Source of the DNA: an uncultured Anaerotruncus sp.
GTDB taxonomy: Bacteria; Bacillota; Clostridia; Oscillospirales; Ruminococcaceae
Length of the DNA: 52,474 bases
Reading direction: 5' to 3'
NCBI GenBank assembly: GCA_944385965.1
Contig: CALWZG010000037.1
Coordinates: forward strand, 1-52,474
In this document: positions 34,294-42,890 of the stretch, piece after piece
How positions within the stretch are numbered: position 1 is the first letter of the stretch
Layout of the letters: each line of letters begins with the position of its first letter
Position numbers and translations under genes: made by a program
The notes under the pieces: generated by a model
What the model was told of the DNA's origin: nothing
What the model saw: the letters and a program-made list of their open reading frames with translations, nothing else
Database searches by the model: none

Positions 34294-35405
34294 TTTGTTT
34301 TCGTCCTTTCATAAATACAATGTACCCCCTGATGAGCCATCATGCCTCCCAGACATTTTTGATTGCAGCGGATACAGCGCTGAATGGTTTCCGGCTGGTT
34401 CTCCAATACCTTTTTGGGCCAGTTGGGGTCAGCGATAAGCTGACGGCTCATGGCGGCGCAGTCAATGCGTCCGCTGGAAAGCTGATTTTCGATAAACTCA
34501 GGGTTGCTCAGTCCACCGACACCGCAGATGGGAAGTTTCGTGAAACGGCGTACCAAGTTACAGAACTTCAGAAAACATCCCTCGCCTCCGAAATCGGGAT
34601 GGCGGGCTGGGGGAATGGTGTCGGTGAGAGAGCCATGATTGGCCAGGGTGACATGGAAGCTGGTGACGCCAGCCTGTTCCAGCAGCGGAATCCAGATGGG
34701 AAGCTCCTGCTCCAGAATCCCAGCGTTGCCATAATGGGGATTTTCTTGGCGAATTGCCAGTTTATAGTCAATGGGGATGCTGGGCAAACGGCGCCGCACA
34801 GCTTGAATGGCCTCCACTGCGAAACGTGCCCTGTTTTCTGGGCTGCCCCCATAGGCGTCGGTTCGATGATTGTAGATGGTGGAGCTAAAGCTGCCACACA
34901 TCCGGTCCCCATGAATCTGAACCATATCAAAGCCAGCTTTTTGTGCCAGTACAGCGGCTTCTCCAAAGCCCTCAATGATTTTGTGGATTTTTTCAGGGGA
35001 TAGATTGGTGATGTATGGTCCAACCTCTTGATTGAGCAGTTCCCGCAGCTGTTCCATACTGATTTTTTTGGACAGCACACCAGGGATATATTTCAGCATT
35101 CCCTTTAGATTGGAGTCGGATTGATGGAGCTGGGCGCAGAGCATACAGTTTTCCTCATGAACCGCCCTAGCCAATCGCTGATAGGTCTCAAAGCCCTTTT
35201 TGCTGTACAAGGATAGCCCAAACCCATGTTTGGTGACAGGAACATCCCCAACAATAATCATGGCGCATCCACCAGCGGCAATCTGACGCAGCCGCTCAAT
35301 CCATTGTTCGGTGGGAAGTCCCATAGAGGTAGGGGCAAAAATAATGCGGTTTTTTAAAACCAGTCCGCCGTAATCAATGGGACTGTGGATGGTCTGGTAA
35401 CTCAT
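34290..35405 (-). CDS. bilR: Old yellow enzyme-family reductase, probable bilirubin reductase BilR
   Basis: This 371-residue TIM-barrel flavoprotein of the NADH:flavin oxidoreductase family most likely reduces bilirubin to urobilinogen in the gut. The FMN-barrel start LVLKNRIIFAPTSMGLP is clear. At 165-168 it reads HGDR, matching the motif I recall as diagnostic of BilR over other family members, at nearly the same position. At 344, 347, 351 and 363 it has cysteines spaced CX2CX3CX11C, as in the 4Fe-4S site of 2,4-dienoyl-CoA reductases, but the FAD/NADPH domain that follows there is absent. It overlaps bilQ by 32 bases and bilS by 4. A plain enoate reductase role is the alternative. Confidence 0.85.
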   Translation of the reverse strand: MSYQTIHSPIDYGGLVLKNRIIFAPTSMGLPTEQWIERLRQIAAGGCAMIIVGDVPVTKHGFGLSLYSKKGFETYQRLARAVHEENCMLCAQLHQSDSNLKGMLKYIPGVLSKKISMEQLRELLNQEVGPYITNLSPEKIHKIIEGFGEAAVLAQKAGFDMVQIHGDRMCGSFSSTIYNHRTDAYGGSPENRARFAVEAIQAVRRRLPSIPIDYKLAIRQENPHYGNAGILEQELPIWIPLLEQAGVTSFHVTLANHGSLTDTIPPARHPDFGGEGCFLKFCNLVRRFTKLPICGVGGLSNPEFIENQLSSGRIDCAAMSRQLIADPNWPKKVLENQPETIQRCIRCNQKCLGGMMAHQGVHCIYERTKTK

Positions 35406-35814
35406 CTGAGGAAAATCTCCCTTTCTTAATTTTTTTCAAAATAGTGCGTAGCTCTTCCTTTTCATCTGAACTCAGGTCCTTCAAGGCCAGTTCATCCCAG
35501 TCAAAAAATACCTGATGGCTGATTTGAAAGGCTTCCTGCCCCTTTTCGCTCAGGTCCAGATGATAGGCCCTCCCACGCTTTTCCCGTGTCAGAAATCCAT
35601 CCGATACCAGCTTTAAAAGGCTCCGCTGGCAGTATCCCCAGTCCAGTCCAAGGGCTGTGGTTAGCTCCCCTTGGGAACATCCAGGGTGTTTGCCAATATA
35701 AATGAGGAGAAACAGTACCCCGTAACTGAGCCCCAGCTGCTGGAGACGATGGGAGGTATAAGCGAAAAAATCCCGATATAAAACTGTAAACTGGTAGGAT
35801 AAGGTGTCAAACAT
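35374..35814 (-). CDS. bilQ: MarR-family transcriptional regulator BilQ
   Basis: This 146-residue winged-helix protein has the MarR layout: LLIYIGKHPGCSQGELTTAL, the recognition helix region GLDWGYCQRSLLKLVSDGFL and the wing LTREKRGRAYHLDLSEKG. It is the first gene of the bil operon and overlaps the reductase gene by 32 bases. Two near-identical palindromes overlap its promoter, so it very likely represses its own operon and responds to a ligand, perhaps bilirubin or a related aromatic compound; the ligand is inference. Confidence 0.88.
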   Translation of the reverse strand: MFDTLSYQFTVLYRDFFAYTSHRLQQLGLSYGVLFLLIYIGKHPGCSQGELTTALGLDWGYCQRSLLKLVSDGFLTREKRGRAYHLDLSEKGQEAFQISHQVFFDWDELALKDLSSDEKEELRTILKKIKKGRFSSDELPDHPQSH

Positions 35815-35832
35815 AAAGCGTTCTTCCTTTCA

Positions 35833-35849
35833 ACTTGACTTAGTCAAGT
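35833..35849. promoter_or_regulatory. Palindromic operator 1 of the bil operon
   Basis: ACTTGACT-T-AGTCAAGT is a perfect 17-base palindrome that overlaps the downstream edge of the -10 element. It is a likely MarR (BilQ) binding site. Confidence 0.75.
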
Positions 35850-35875
35850 ATAAATCAAAAGCTTGACTTAGTCAA
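35847..35875 (-). promoter_or_regulatory. Promoter of bilQRS
   Basis: On the minus strand TTGACT and TATACT are separated by 17 bases, about 35 bases before the bilQ start. The -35 lies inside operator 2 and the -10 abuts operator 1. Confidence 0.8.
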
Positions 35876-35876
35876 G
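35862..35876. promoter_or_regulatory. Palindromic operator 2 of the bil operon
   Basis: CTTGACT-T-AGTCAAG repeats the 15-base core of operator 1 exactly, centred 28 bases away, and covers the -35 element. Confidence 0.75.
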
Positions 35877-35892
35877 TGTGAATTTTAAAAAT

Positions 35893-35924
35893 GAAAGCCA
35901 GCGTTTTTATAAACGCTGGCTTTC
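35893..35924 (-). terminator. Intrinsic terminator of the purine operon
   Basis: GAAAGCCAGCGTTT pairs perfectly with AAACGCTGGCTTTC, followed on the minus strand by ATTTTTAAAA. It lies 7 bases past the purL stop and just upstream of the bilQ promoter. Confidence 0.92.
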
Positions 35925-35930
35925 ACAGAT

Positions 35931-38900
35931 TTACAGTTTGAAGTAGTCCACACCGCCTTCAAATAAAGGCTGGAATTTATTCCCTTCCACATTTTTATAG
36001 AGAAAATCTCCGCTGCGTTCGGTATGGCCCATCTTTCCAAATACCCGTCCATCTGGAGAGGAGATTCCCTCCACCGCCCAGACAGAGCCATTGGGATTGG
36101 CAGTTAGGTCCATGGTGGGAGCGCCCTCCAAATCCACATATTGGGTGGCGATTTGTCCCGAAGCGGCCAGCTGTTTCACCAGCTCCATGGGAGCCACGAA
36201 ACGGCCTTCCCCGTGAGAAATTGCTACCGTGTGAATCTCGCCGGTTTTACAGCGGGAAAGCCAGGGACTCAAATCGGAGGCGATACGGGTGCGCACCAGC
36301 ATACTTTGGTGGCGTCCAACGGTGTTGAAGGTGAGGGTAGGGCAGTTTTCGTCGGTATCCAAAATTCTGCCGTAAGGCACCAACCCCAGTTTAATCAGGG
36401 CCTGGAATCCGTTGCAGATACCCAGCATCAGACCATCCCGATTGTTCAGCAGTTCGTGGATGGCGTCGGTGATGCGAGGGTTGCGGAAGAAGGCAGTGAT
36501 GAATTTTCCAGAACCATCCGGCTCATCACCACCGGAGAATCCTCCGGGAAGTACTACCATCTGGCTGCGACGGATGCTTTGCTCCATCCGCTGGATGCTT
36601 TCCCCAATATCCTGGGAGGTCAGATTGCGGATGACAAGAATCTCTGGTTCAGCTCCGGCCCGGCGTAAGGCTCTGGCGGTGTCGTATTCGCAGTTGGTTC
36701 CCGGGAAAACAGGAATCAGCGCCTTGGGGCGGCTGACGCTGACTTTGGGGGAGACCCGCCGGGAAGCGGTAAAGGTTACAGGCTCCACAGGTGTCTTGGT
36801 GGAGCCGGGGGCCTGACGGTAAGGCATCACCGGTTCCAGCTTCTTTTCCCATACCTCTTGGACAACCGACAGGTCCACCTGCTGACCATCCCCGTAGAAA
36901 TGATAGCTGGCGGTGGTGTGTCCAACAGGCTCGCCAACCGTTACCCCTTCCGCCAGTTCCAGCAGGAAGCTGCCATAGCACCAGCCAAACAGCCGGTCAA
37001 TGGGGAAGGAATCAGCGATTTCCACACCAATGTGGTTTCCCACACCCATCTTAAACAGGGCTTCTGCCAAACCACCATGACCAGGCACATAAACAGAAAG
37101 CACCTGATGGTTTTGAATCAGCTCTTCCACCTGCTTGTAAAGGGAACGCATGGCCTGGGGGTCAAAGGGGTCCGCTTGCAGGAGGGACAACCGGGAACCC
37201 GCTTTTTTAAACTCAGGGGACAGGATGCGTCGGGTATCCCCAGCCGCTACCGCAAAGGAAACCAGGGTGGGGGGGACGTCCAGCTTCTCAAAGCTGCCGG
37301 ACATGCTGTCCTTGCCTCCAATGGCGGCGATTTCCAGGTCCAATTGGGCGTCCAGCGCTCCCAGCAGAGCGGCGAAGGGTTTGCCCCAGCGTTCCGGCTG
37401 GGTACGGAGCCGCTCAAAATATTCCTGGAAGGTGAGATAAGCGTCCTGATGGCGGAATCCAGAAGCCACCAGTTTGGAAACGCTCTCCACCACCGCCAGA
37501 TAAGCCCCGTGGTAAGGGCTCTGCTCCATCAGGAAGGGATTGAATCCCCAGGCCATTCCAGAGCAGGTGGTGGTTTCTCCCTGCACAGGCAGCTTGGCTA
37601 CCATGGATTGGGCGGGGGTCAGCTGTTTTTTGCCGCCAAAGGGCATCAGGACGGTGCCCGCACCGATGGTGCTGTCAAACCGCTCAGAAAGCCCTTTCTT
37701 GGAGCAGATATTCAGGTCGGACATCAGGTTGATGAGCTTTTCCTGAAGGGTACGGCCCTCCACCGGGGAGCGATTTTCAAGGGAAGCCTTTGGAACCTGA
37801 ACGGTTGTATGCTTTTCAGCACCGTTGGAATTGAGGAATTCCCGGGAAATATCTACAATCACATGACCTTTCCACAGCATCCGCAGACGGGGAAGCTGGG
37901 TGACCTTGGCCACAGGGGTGGCTTCCAGGTTTTCGTTTCTGGCTTTGGACAGGAAAAGCTCCACATCCTCAGGGGCCAGAACCACAGCCATCCGCTCCTG
38001 GCTTTCGGAGATGGCCAGCTCGGTCCCATCCAATCCCTCATATTTTTTGGGAACCAAATCAAGATTGATTTCCAGACCATCCGCCAGCTCCCCAATTGCT
38101 ACCGACACGCCGCCGGCGCCGAAATCATTGCACCGCTTGATGAGACGTGTCACTTCCGGGTCACGGAACATCCTTTGCAGCTTGCGCTCCACAGGGGCGT
38201 TGCCCTTCTGCACCTCAGCGCCGCAGGTTTCCAGACTTTGCAGCCCATGGGCTTTGGAGGAGCCGGTGGCCCCGCCGCAGCCATCCCGGCCGGTGCGGCC
38301 TCCAAGCAGCACCACTACATCCCCAGGGACGGGCGCTTCCCGACGCACATTGCGGGCAGGGGCAGCCCCTACCACCGCACCGATTTCCAATCTTTTGGCG
38401 GCATAGCCTGGATGATACAGCTCATCCACCAGACCTGTGGCCAAGCCAATCTGGTTGCCATAGGAGCTGTATCCAGCCGCCGCTGTGGTAACCAGTTTGC
38501 GCTGAGGCAGCTTGCCGGGCATGGTCTCCTCAACAGGCACCAGGGGGTCCGCCGCTCCGGTCACACGCATGGCTTGATAGACATAGCTGCGGCCGGAAAG
38601 AGGGTCCCGGATGGCTCCGCCGATGCAGGTGGCGGCTCCGCCGAAGGGCTCAATTTCGGTGGGATGGTTGTGGGTCTCGTTTTTAAACATCAGCAGCCAA
38701 TCCTCATTCTGGCCATTGTTGTCCACTGTAATCCGAACCGAGCAGGCATTGATTTCCTCAGACTCGTCCAACCCTTTCAAAGCACCGGCTTTTTTCAGGT
38801 AGCGGGCGCCGATAGTGGCCAAATCCATGAGGGTGATGGGTTTTTCCTCCCGGCCCAAAGCTTTTCTGACCGCCAGATACCGCTGGTAGGCCCGCTCCAC

Positions 38901-39623
38901 CGCAGGTTCCTGGATGGAAGCGCTGTCCAGAATGGTGCCGAAGGTGGTGTGGCGGCAATGGTCGGACCAATAGGTGTCAATCATGCGAAGCTCTGTGATG
39001 GTAGGATTCCGGTTTTCCTGCCGGAAATAGGTTTGACAGAAAGCAGCATCATCCACATCCATGGCCAGCCCATATTGATTCACCATGTTCTCCAGGCCCT
39101 GCCGGTCCAGCTCCAGAAATCCATCCAGAAGCTCTACCTGCTCCGGGGTGGGGTAATCCATTTCCAGGGTGTCCTTTTCTTCCAGGCTGGCTTCCCGGCT
39201 TTCCACCGGATTGATGATATACCGTTTCACCCGCTCTAGTTCCTCAGGGGAAGGGTTTCCCTCCAGAAGGAAGACACGAGCGGTCCGCACCAAGGGACGC
39301 TCCCCCTGGGAAACCAGCTGGATGCATTGGGCACAGGAATCCGCCCGCTGGTCAAATTGTCCAGGCAGATACTCGGTAGCAAACACAGGCCCTTCCCACT
39401 GTGGGAGCTGCTCATACAGCAAATCCAATTGAGGCTCGGAAAAAACAACAGGCAGGCACTGCTGGAACAGGCTCTGGTCGATACCCTGCACATCATAGCG
39501 GTTCAGAAGCCGAAGACCGGTCACGCTGGTGACCCCCAGCAAATCCCGGATTTCCGTTAAATGGCCTGCCGCTTCCACATCGTAAGGTTTGTGCTTTTCC
39601 ACATAAATTCTGAAAACAGACAT
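35931..39623 (-). CDS. purL: Phosphoribosylformylglycinamidine synthase, single-chain PurL
   Basis: This 1230-residue enzyme makes FGAM from FGAR, glutamine and ATP in purine synthesis. It is the large fused form: an N-terminal PurS-like region, two AIRS-like halves (YWSDHCRHTTFGT and KNETHNHPTEIEPFGGAATC mark the catalytic half) and a C-terminal glutaminase with nucleophile Cys in LMLGICNGFQAL and start VFPGTNCEYDTARAL. Many Firmicutes instead use split PurS-PurQ-PurL. I chose ATG 39623 (MSVFRIYVEKH) with GGGAG upstream. It is the last gene of the operon. Confidence 0.96.
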   Translation of the reverse strand: MSVFRIYVEKHKPYDVEAAGHLTEIRDLLGVTSVTGLRLLNRYDVQGIDQSLFQQCLPVVFSEPQLDLLYEQLPQWEGPVFATEYLPGQFDQRADSCAQCIQLVSQGERPLVRTARVFLLEGNPSPEELERVKRYIINPVESREASLEEKDTLEMDYPTPEQVELLDGFLELDRQGLENMVNQYGLAMDVDDAAFCQTYFRQENRNPTITELRMIDTYWSDHCRHTTFGTILDSASIQEPAVERAYQRYLAVRKALGREEKPITLMDLATIGARYLKKAGALKGLDESEEINACSVRITVDNNGQNEDWLLMFKNETHNHPTEIEPFGGAATCIGGAIRDPLSGRSYVYQAMRVTGAADPLVPVEETMPGKLPQRKLVTTAAAGYSSYGNQIGLATGLVDELYHPGYAAKRLEIGAVVGAAPARNVRREAPVPGDVVVLLGGRTGRDGCGGATGSSKAHGLQSLETCGAEVQKGNAPVERKLQRMFRDPEVTRLIKRCNDFGAGGVSVAIGELADGLEINLDLVPKKYEGLDGTELAISESQERMAVVLAPEDVELFLSKARNENLEATPVAKVTQLPRLRMLWKGHVIVDISREFLNSNGAEKHTTVQVPKASLENRSPVEGRTLQEKLINLMSDLNICSKKGLSERFDSTIGAGTVLMPFGGKKQLTPAQSMVAKLPVQGETTTCSGMAWGFNPFLMEQSPYHGAYLAVVESVSKLVASGFRHQDAYLTFQEYFERLRTQPERWGKPFAALLGALDAQLDLEIAAIGGKDSMSGSFEKLDVPPTLVSFAVAAGDTRRILSPEFKKAGSRLSLLQADPFDPQAMRSLYKQVEELIQNHQVLSVYVPGHGGLAEALFKMGVGNHIGVEIADSFPIDRLFGWCYGSFLLELAEGVTVGEPVGHTTASYHFYGDGQQVDLSVVQEVWEKKLEPVMPYRQAPGSTKTPVEPVTFTASRRVSPKVSVSRPKALIPVFPGTNCEYDTARALRRAGAEPEILVIRNLTSQDIGESIQRMEQSIRRSQMVVLPGGFSGGDEPDGSGKFITAFFRNPRITDAIHELLNNRDGLMLGICNGFQALIKLGLVPYGRILDTDENCPTLTFNTVGRHQSMLVRTRIASDLSPWLSRCKTGEIHTVAISHGEGRFVAPMELVKQLAASGQIATQYVDLEGAPTMDLTANPNGSVWAVEGISSPDGRVFGKMGHTERSGDFLYKNVEGNKFQPLFEGGVDYFKL

Positions 39624-39665
39624 GCTTTTTCTCCCAATCCTTGTTTTATTCAAAAGTTTCTTTTC

Positions 39666-40949
39666 TTAAATGGCTTCCAGCGCCCGTTTGCCAATATCGC
39701 TCCGCCGGTGAAGCCCCTGGAAAGAAATCCGGTCGCTGGCGGCGTAGGCTTCACGGATGGCTTCCGCCAAGGTGGGAGCGACGGCGGTAACCCCCAAGAC
39801 CCGGCCTCCGGCGGTGACCAAGGTCCCATCTTCCTTTAGCTGGGTGCCGGCGTGATAGACGATGGCGCTGCTGCCAGGCAGCTGTCCCTCCACCAGCCCG
39901 GAAATGGGCAGTCCTTTGGGATAGGAAGAAGGATACCCGCCGCTGGCCAGCACCACACAGCAGGCGCTGTCGGAACGCCATTCCACCGGAGTCTCAGCCA
40001 GGCTGCCGGAGACGGTAGCCTGCATAATGGTAAGTAGGTCGCTTTTCAGCAGGGGAAGCACCACCTGGGTTTCCGGGTCCCCGAACCGGCAGTTATACTC
40101 AATGACCTTAGGCCCTTTTGGGGTAAGCATCAGTCCAAAGTAAAGGCATCCTTTAAAGGGGCGGCCCTCCGCTTTCATGGCCCGGATGGTGGGAAGGAAG
40201 ATGGTTTCCATGCAGACCTGGGCCACCTGAGGGGTGTAATAAGGGTTAGGGGCGATAGTTCCCATGCCGCCGGTATTCAGACCTTGGTCACCGTCCAGCG
40301 CCCGCTTGTGGTCCATGGAGGAAATCATGGGCTGGATGGTTTCCCCGTCGGTGAAGGCCAGAACCGATACCTCCGGCCCGGTTAAGAATTCCTCCATTAC
40401 AATCTGGCTGCCGCTCTGACCAAAGATTTTTTGGTCCATGATTTCATGGACCGCCTGTTCCGTTTCCTGAGCGGTTTGGCAGATGAGAACCCCTTTTCCA
40501 AGGGCCAGACCGTCCGCTTTCACCACCAAGGGCAGGGGAGCGCCTTGACGGATGTAGTCCAAAGCGGCTTTGGAGTCGGTGAATACCTGATAATCGGCGG
40601 TAGGGATGCCGTATTTTTTCATCAGGTTTTTGGCGAACACCTTGCTGCCCTCGATGATGGCAGCTTTCTTGTCAGGCCCAAAGGCGGGGATGCCCACCTG
40701 GGCCAGCGCATCCACCATACCCAGGCACAGAGGGTCGTCCGGGGCAACCACTGCAAAATCAATCTGATGGGTCACGGCGTAGTCCACCACCCCCTCCAAA
40801 TCGGTGGCGGCGATGGGTGCGCAGACAGCGTCAGAGGCGATGCCTCCATTGCCGGGGAGGGCATGAATTTCTGTCACCTGGGGGTTTTCCTTCAGTTTGC
40901 GGATGATGGCGTGTTCCCGGCCGCCTCCGCCCACTACCAATAGCTTCAT
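39666..40949 (-). CDS. purD: Phosphoribosylamine-glycine ligase
   Basis: This 427-residue ATP-grasp enzyme makes GAR from phosphoribosylamine and glycine. The N-terminus MKLLVVGGGGREHAI is the family signature, with LVVKADGLALGKGV for ATP binding and CRFGDPETQVVLPLL near the C-terminal part. It lies 16 bases after the AICAR transformylase gene. Confidence 0.96.
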   Translation of the reverse strand: MKLLVVGGGGREHAIIRKLKENPQVTEIHALPGNGGIASDAVCAPIAATDLEGVVDYAVTHQIDFAVVAPDDPLCLGMVDALAQVGIPAFGPDKKAAIIEGSKVFAKNLMKKYGIPTADYQVFTDSKAALDYIRQGAPLPLVVKADGLALGKGVLICQTAQETEQAVHEIMDQKIFGQSGSQIVMEEFLTGPEVSVLAFTDGETIQPMISSMDHKRALDGDQGLNTGGMGTIAPNPYYTPQVAQVCMETIFLPTIRAMKAEGRPFKGCLYFGLMLTPKGPKVIEYNCRFGDPETQVVLPLLKSDLLTIMQATVSGSLAETPVEWRSDSACCVVLASGGYPSSYPKGLPISGLVEGQLPGSSAIVYHAGTQLKEDGTLVTAGGRVLGVTAVAPTLAEAIREAYAASDRISFQGLHRRSDIGKRALEAI

Positions 40950-40965
40950 AGTTTCCTCCTAGAAC

Positions 40966-42141
40966 TTAGTGATGGAACAGCCGGATGCCAGTGAAGGCCA
41001 TCACTATGCCGTATTTATCACAGGTATCAATCACCTGCTGGTCCCGAATGGAGCCGCCAGGCTGGGCCACATAACGTACACCGCTCCGGCGGGCCCGCTC
41101 GATGTTGTCACCAAAGGGGAAGAAAGCATCACTGCCCAAAGCAACCCCATCCAGTTTTTCCAGCCACGCCTGTTTCTCCTCCGGGGTCAGGGGCTGGGGA
41201 TGGGCGGTAAAGGTTTCCGCCCAAACATCCTCCCCCAGCACATCCTCCCACTGGTCAGAGATATAAACATCAATGGCGTTGTCCCGGTTGGGGCGGCTCA
41301 GGTCCGGCCGGAAGGGGAGGGCCAGCACTTTGGGATGCTGCCGCAGCCACCAGATGTCCGCTTTGTTGCCCGCCAGACGGGTACAATGGATGCGGGACTG
41401 CTGTCCCGCCCCCACGCCAATGGCTTGGCCATCCTTTACATAGCAGACCGAATTGGATTGGGTATATTTTAAGGTGATCAGGGCCACCATCAAATCTACC
41501 AGGGCAGACTGGGGCAGCTCCTTATTCTGGGTCACCAGATTGGAAAGCAGCTCCGGGTTGATTTTCAAATTGTTGCGCCCCTGTTCAAAGGTGATGCCGA
41601 ACACATCCTTGCGCTCCACCGGAGCGGGCTCATAAGCTGGGTCAATCTGAACAATATTATAGCCCCCCTTGCGCTTGGACTTCAGCACCTCCAAAGCCTC
41701 CGGCGTATAGCCAGGGGCAATAATCCCGTCGGAAACCTCATGCTGAATCAGTTTGGCGGTGCTTAAATCACAGGTATCCGAAAGGGCAATCCAGTCCCCG
41801 AAGGAGGACATCCGGTCGGCGCCTCTGGCTCTGGCGTAGGCGCAGGCCAGAGGGGACAGTTCCCTGTCCCCGGTGAAGTAGATTTTCCGCAGGGTGTCAC
41901 TGAGGGGAAGCCCCACAGCGGCACCAGCCGGACTGACATGCTTGAAAGAGGTGGCGGCGGGCAGTCCGGTGGCCTCCTTCAGCTCTTTCACCAGTTGCCA
42001 GCCGTTCAGAGCATCCAAAAAGTTGATGTAGCCAGGTTTTCCGTTCAAAACCTGGATGGGAAGCTCTCCCTCCCTCATAAACACACGGGCAGGTTTTTGA
42101 TTGGGGTTGCAGCCATATTTTAATTCCAATTCGGTGGCCAT
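40966..42141 (-). CDS. purH: AICAR transformylase, standalone (PurH C-terminal domain)
   Basis: This 391-residue protein is the phosphoribosylaminoimidazolecarboxamide formyltransferase half of PurH only. It begins ELELKYGCNPNQKPAR and has the catalytic Lys-His pair in TSFKHVSPAGAAVGLPL. The N-terminal IMP cyclohydrolase (MGS-like) domain found in standard bifunctional PurH is absent; the next gene upstream supplies a PurO-type cyclohydrolase instead. It makes FAICAR from AICAR and formyl-tetrahydrofolate. Confidence 0.93.
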   Translation of the reverse strand: MATELELKYGCNPNQKPARVFMREGELPIQVLNGKPGYINFLDALNGWQLVKELKEATGLPAATSFKHVSPAGAAVGLPLSDTLRKIYFTGDRELSPLACAYARARGADRMSSFGDWIALSDTCDLSTAKLIQHEVSDGIIAPGYTPEALEVLKSKRKGGYNIVQIDPAYEPAPVERKDVFGITFEQGRNNLKINPELLSNLVTQNKELPQSALVDLMVALITLKYTQSNSVCYVKDGQAIGVGAGQQSRIHCTRLAGNKADIWWLRQHPKVLALPFRPDLSRPNRDNAIDVYISDQWEDVLGEDVWAETFTAHPQPLTPEEKQAWLEKLDGVALGSDAFFPFGDNIERARRSGVRYVAQPGGSIRDQQVIDTCDKYGIVMAFTGIRLFHH

Positions 42142-42171
42142 AAATATGCGCTCCTTTCCAGAATAAAGGGC

Positions 42172-42888
42172 TTAGCCCTGATGCTTGTTGATGATGCGGG
42201 TTTGGGTTTCGCCGGTGGACAGGTTGACAAAACAGGTAAACAGGGAAACCTTGTTGTCCGGGTCCAGGCTCTCCCAAACCTGCTGGCTGAAGCTTTCCAA
42301 ATTCCCGAACATCTCAACCCGTTCCGGTTCTCCCTCAAAGGAAGGGATAGGGTTCCCATCCCCTTTGTAGGTGTGCAGGAACCTGCCCTCTCCGCCGGGC
42401 AGGCTGGGGTAGTCGAAAAATTGCCGCTGGGTGTAATTCCCGTTACCATCCCCGCTTTTCAGGATAGACAGTTTAACTTGGAAGTCTTTTGCCCCTAAGG
42501 TCATCAAGCTGGAGATACGTGGGGTCCAGTTGGGCTCATCCGGCTCAAAGGTCCTGGTTCGCAGGGCGTCTTCAAAGGAGCCTCCTTGGGTGAGGGCCTC
42601 CCAGATAGTATCTGTCTGGTCCCCATTGGTCACAATGATTTGATTCCCAAACCGGCGCACCGGATGATAGATAATCAGGGAAGGGTCGGTCATTTTGGAA
42701 GGGTCATGGGCCTGGGTACGGATGCCATCCTCGGTTTCCACAAATACCCGGTTGCGGCTGTTCTGGCTGCGTCCCATGATAAAATAGGCTATAATCCCCC
42801 AGCACTCGTCCTGGCTTTTCCCTACCAAAATCCCCCGTCCGGGATAGGGGTTATTCCTCAGCAGGGTACGTAAATCCATTTTTTCCAT
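42172..42888 (-). CDS. purO: IMP cyclohydrolase, PurO-type
   Basis: This 238-residue protein resembles the archaeal-type IMP cyclohydrolase (PurO family) that closes FAICAR to IMP. Features include NPYPGRGILVGKSQD near the N-terminus, the GRSQNSRNRVFV segment and PNWTPRISSL in the middle. It starts 2 bases after the purN stop with AGGAGG overlapping that stop, and is followed by the standalone AICAR transformylase, so together they replace bifunctional PurH. The gene symbol is given by resemblance and context. Confidence 0.85.
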   Translation of the reverse strand: MEKMDLRTLLRNNPYPGRGILVGKSQDECWGIIAYFIMGRSQNSRNRVFVETEDGIRTQAHDPSKMTDPSLIIYHPVRRFGNQIIVTNGDQTDTIWEALTQGGSFEDALRTRTFEPDEPNWTPRISSLMTLGAKDFQVKLSILKSGDGNGNYTQRQFFDYPSLPGGEGRFLHTYKGDGNPIPSFEGEPERVEMFGNLESFSQQVWESLDPDNKVSLFTCFVNLSTGETQTRIINKHQG

Positions 42889-42890
42889 GG

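Noticed and set aside
36858..39239. A 793-codon open frame on the plus strand within purL
   Set aside because: It mirrors the purL coding strand, lacks a ribosome site and has shadow-type composition (Gly, Gln and His rich).
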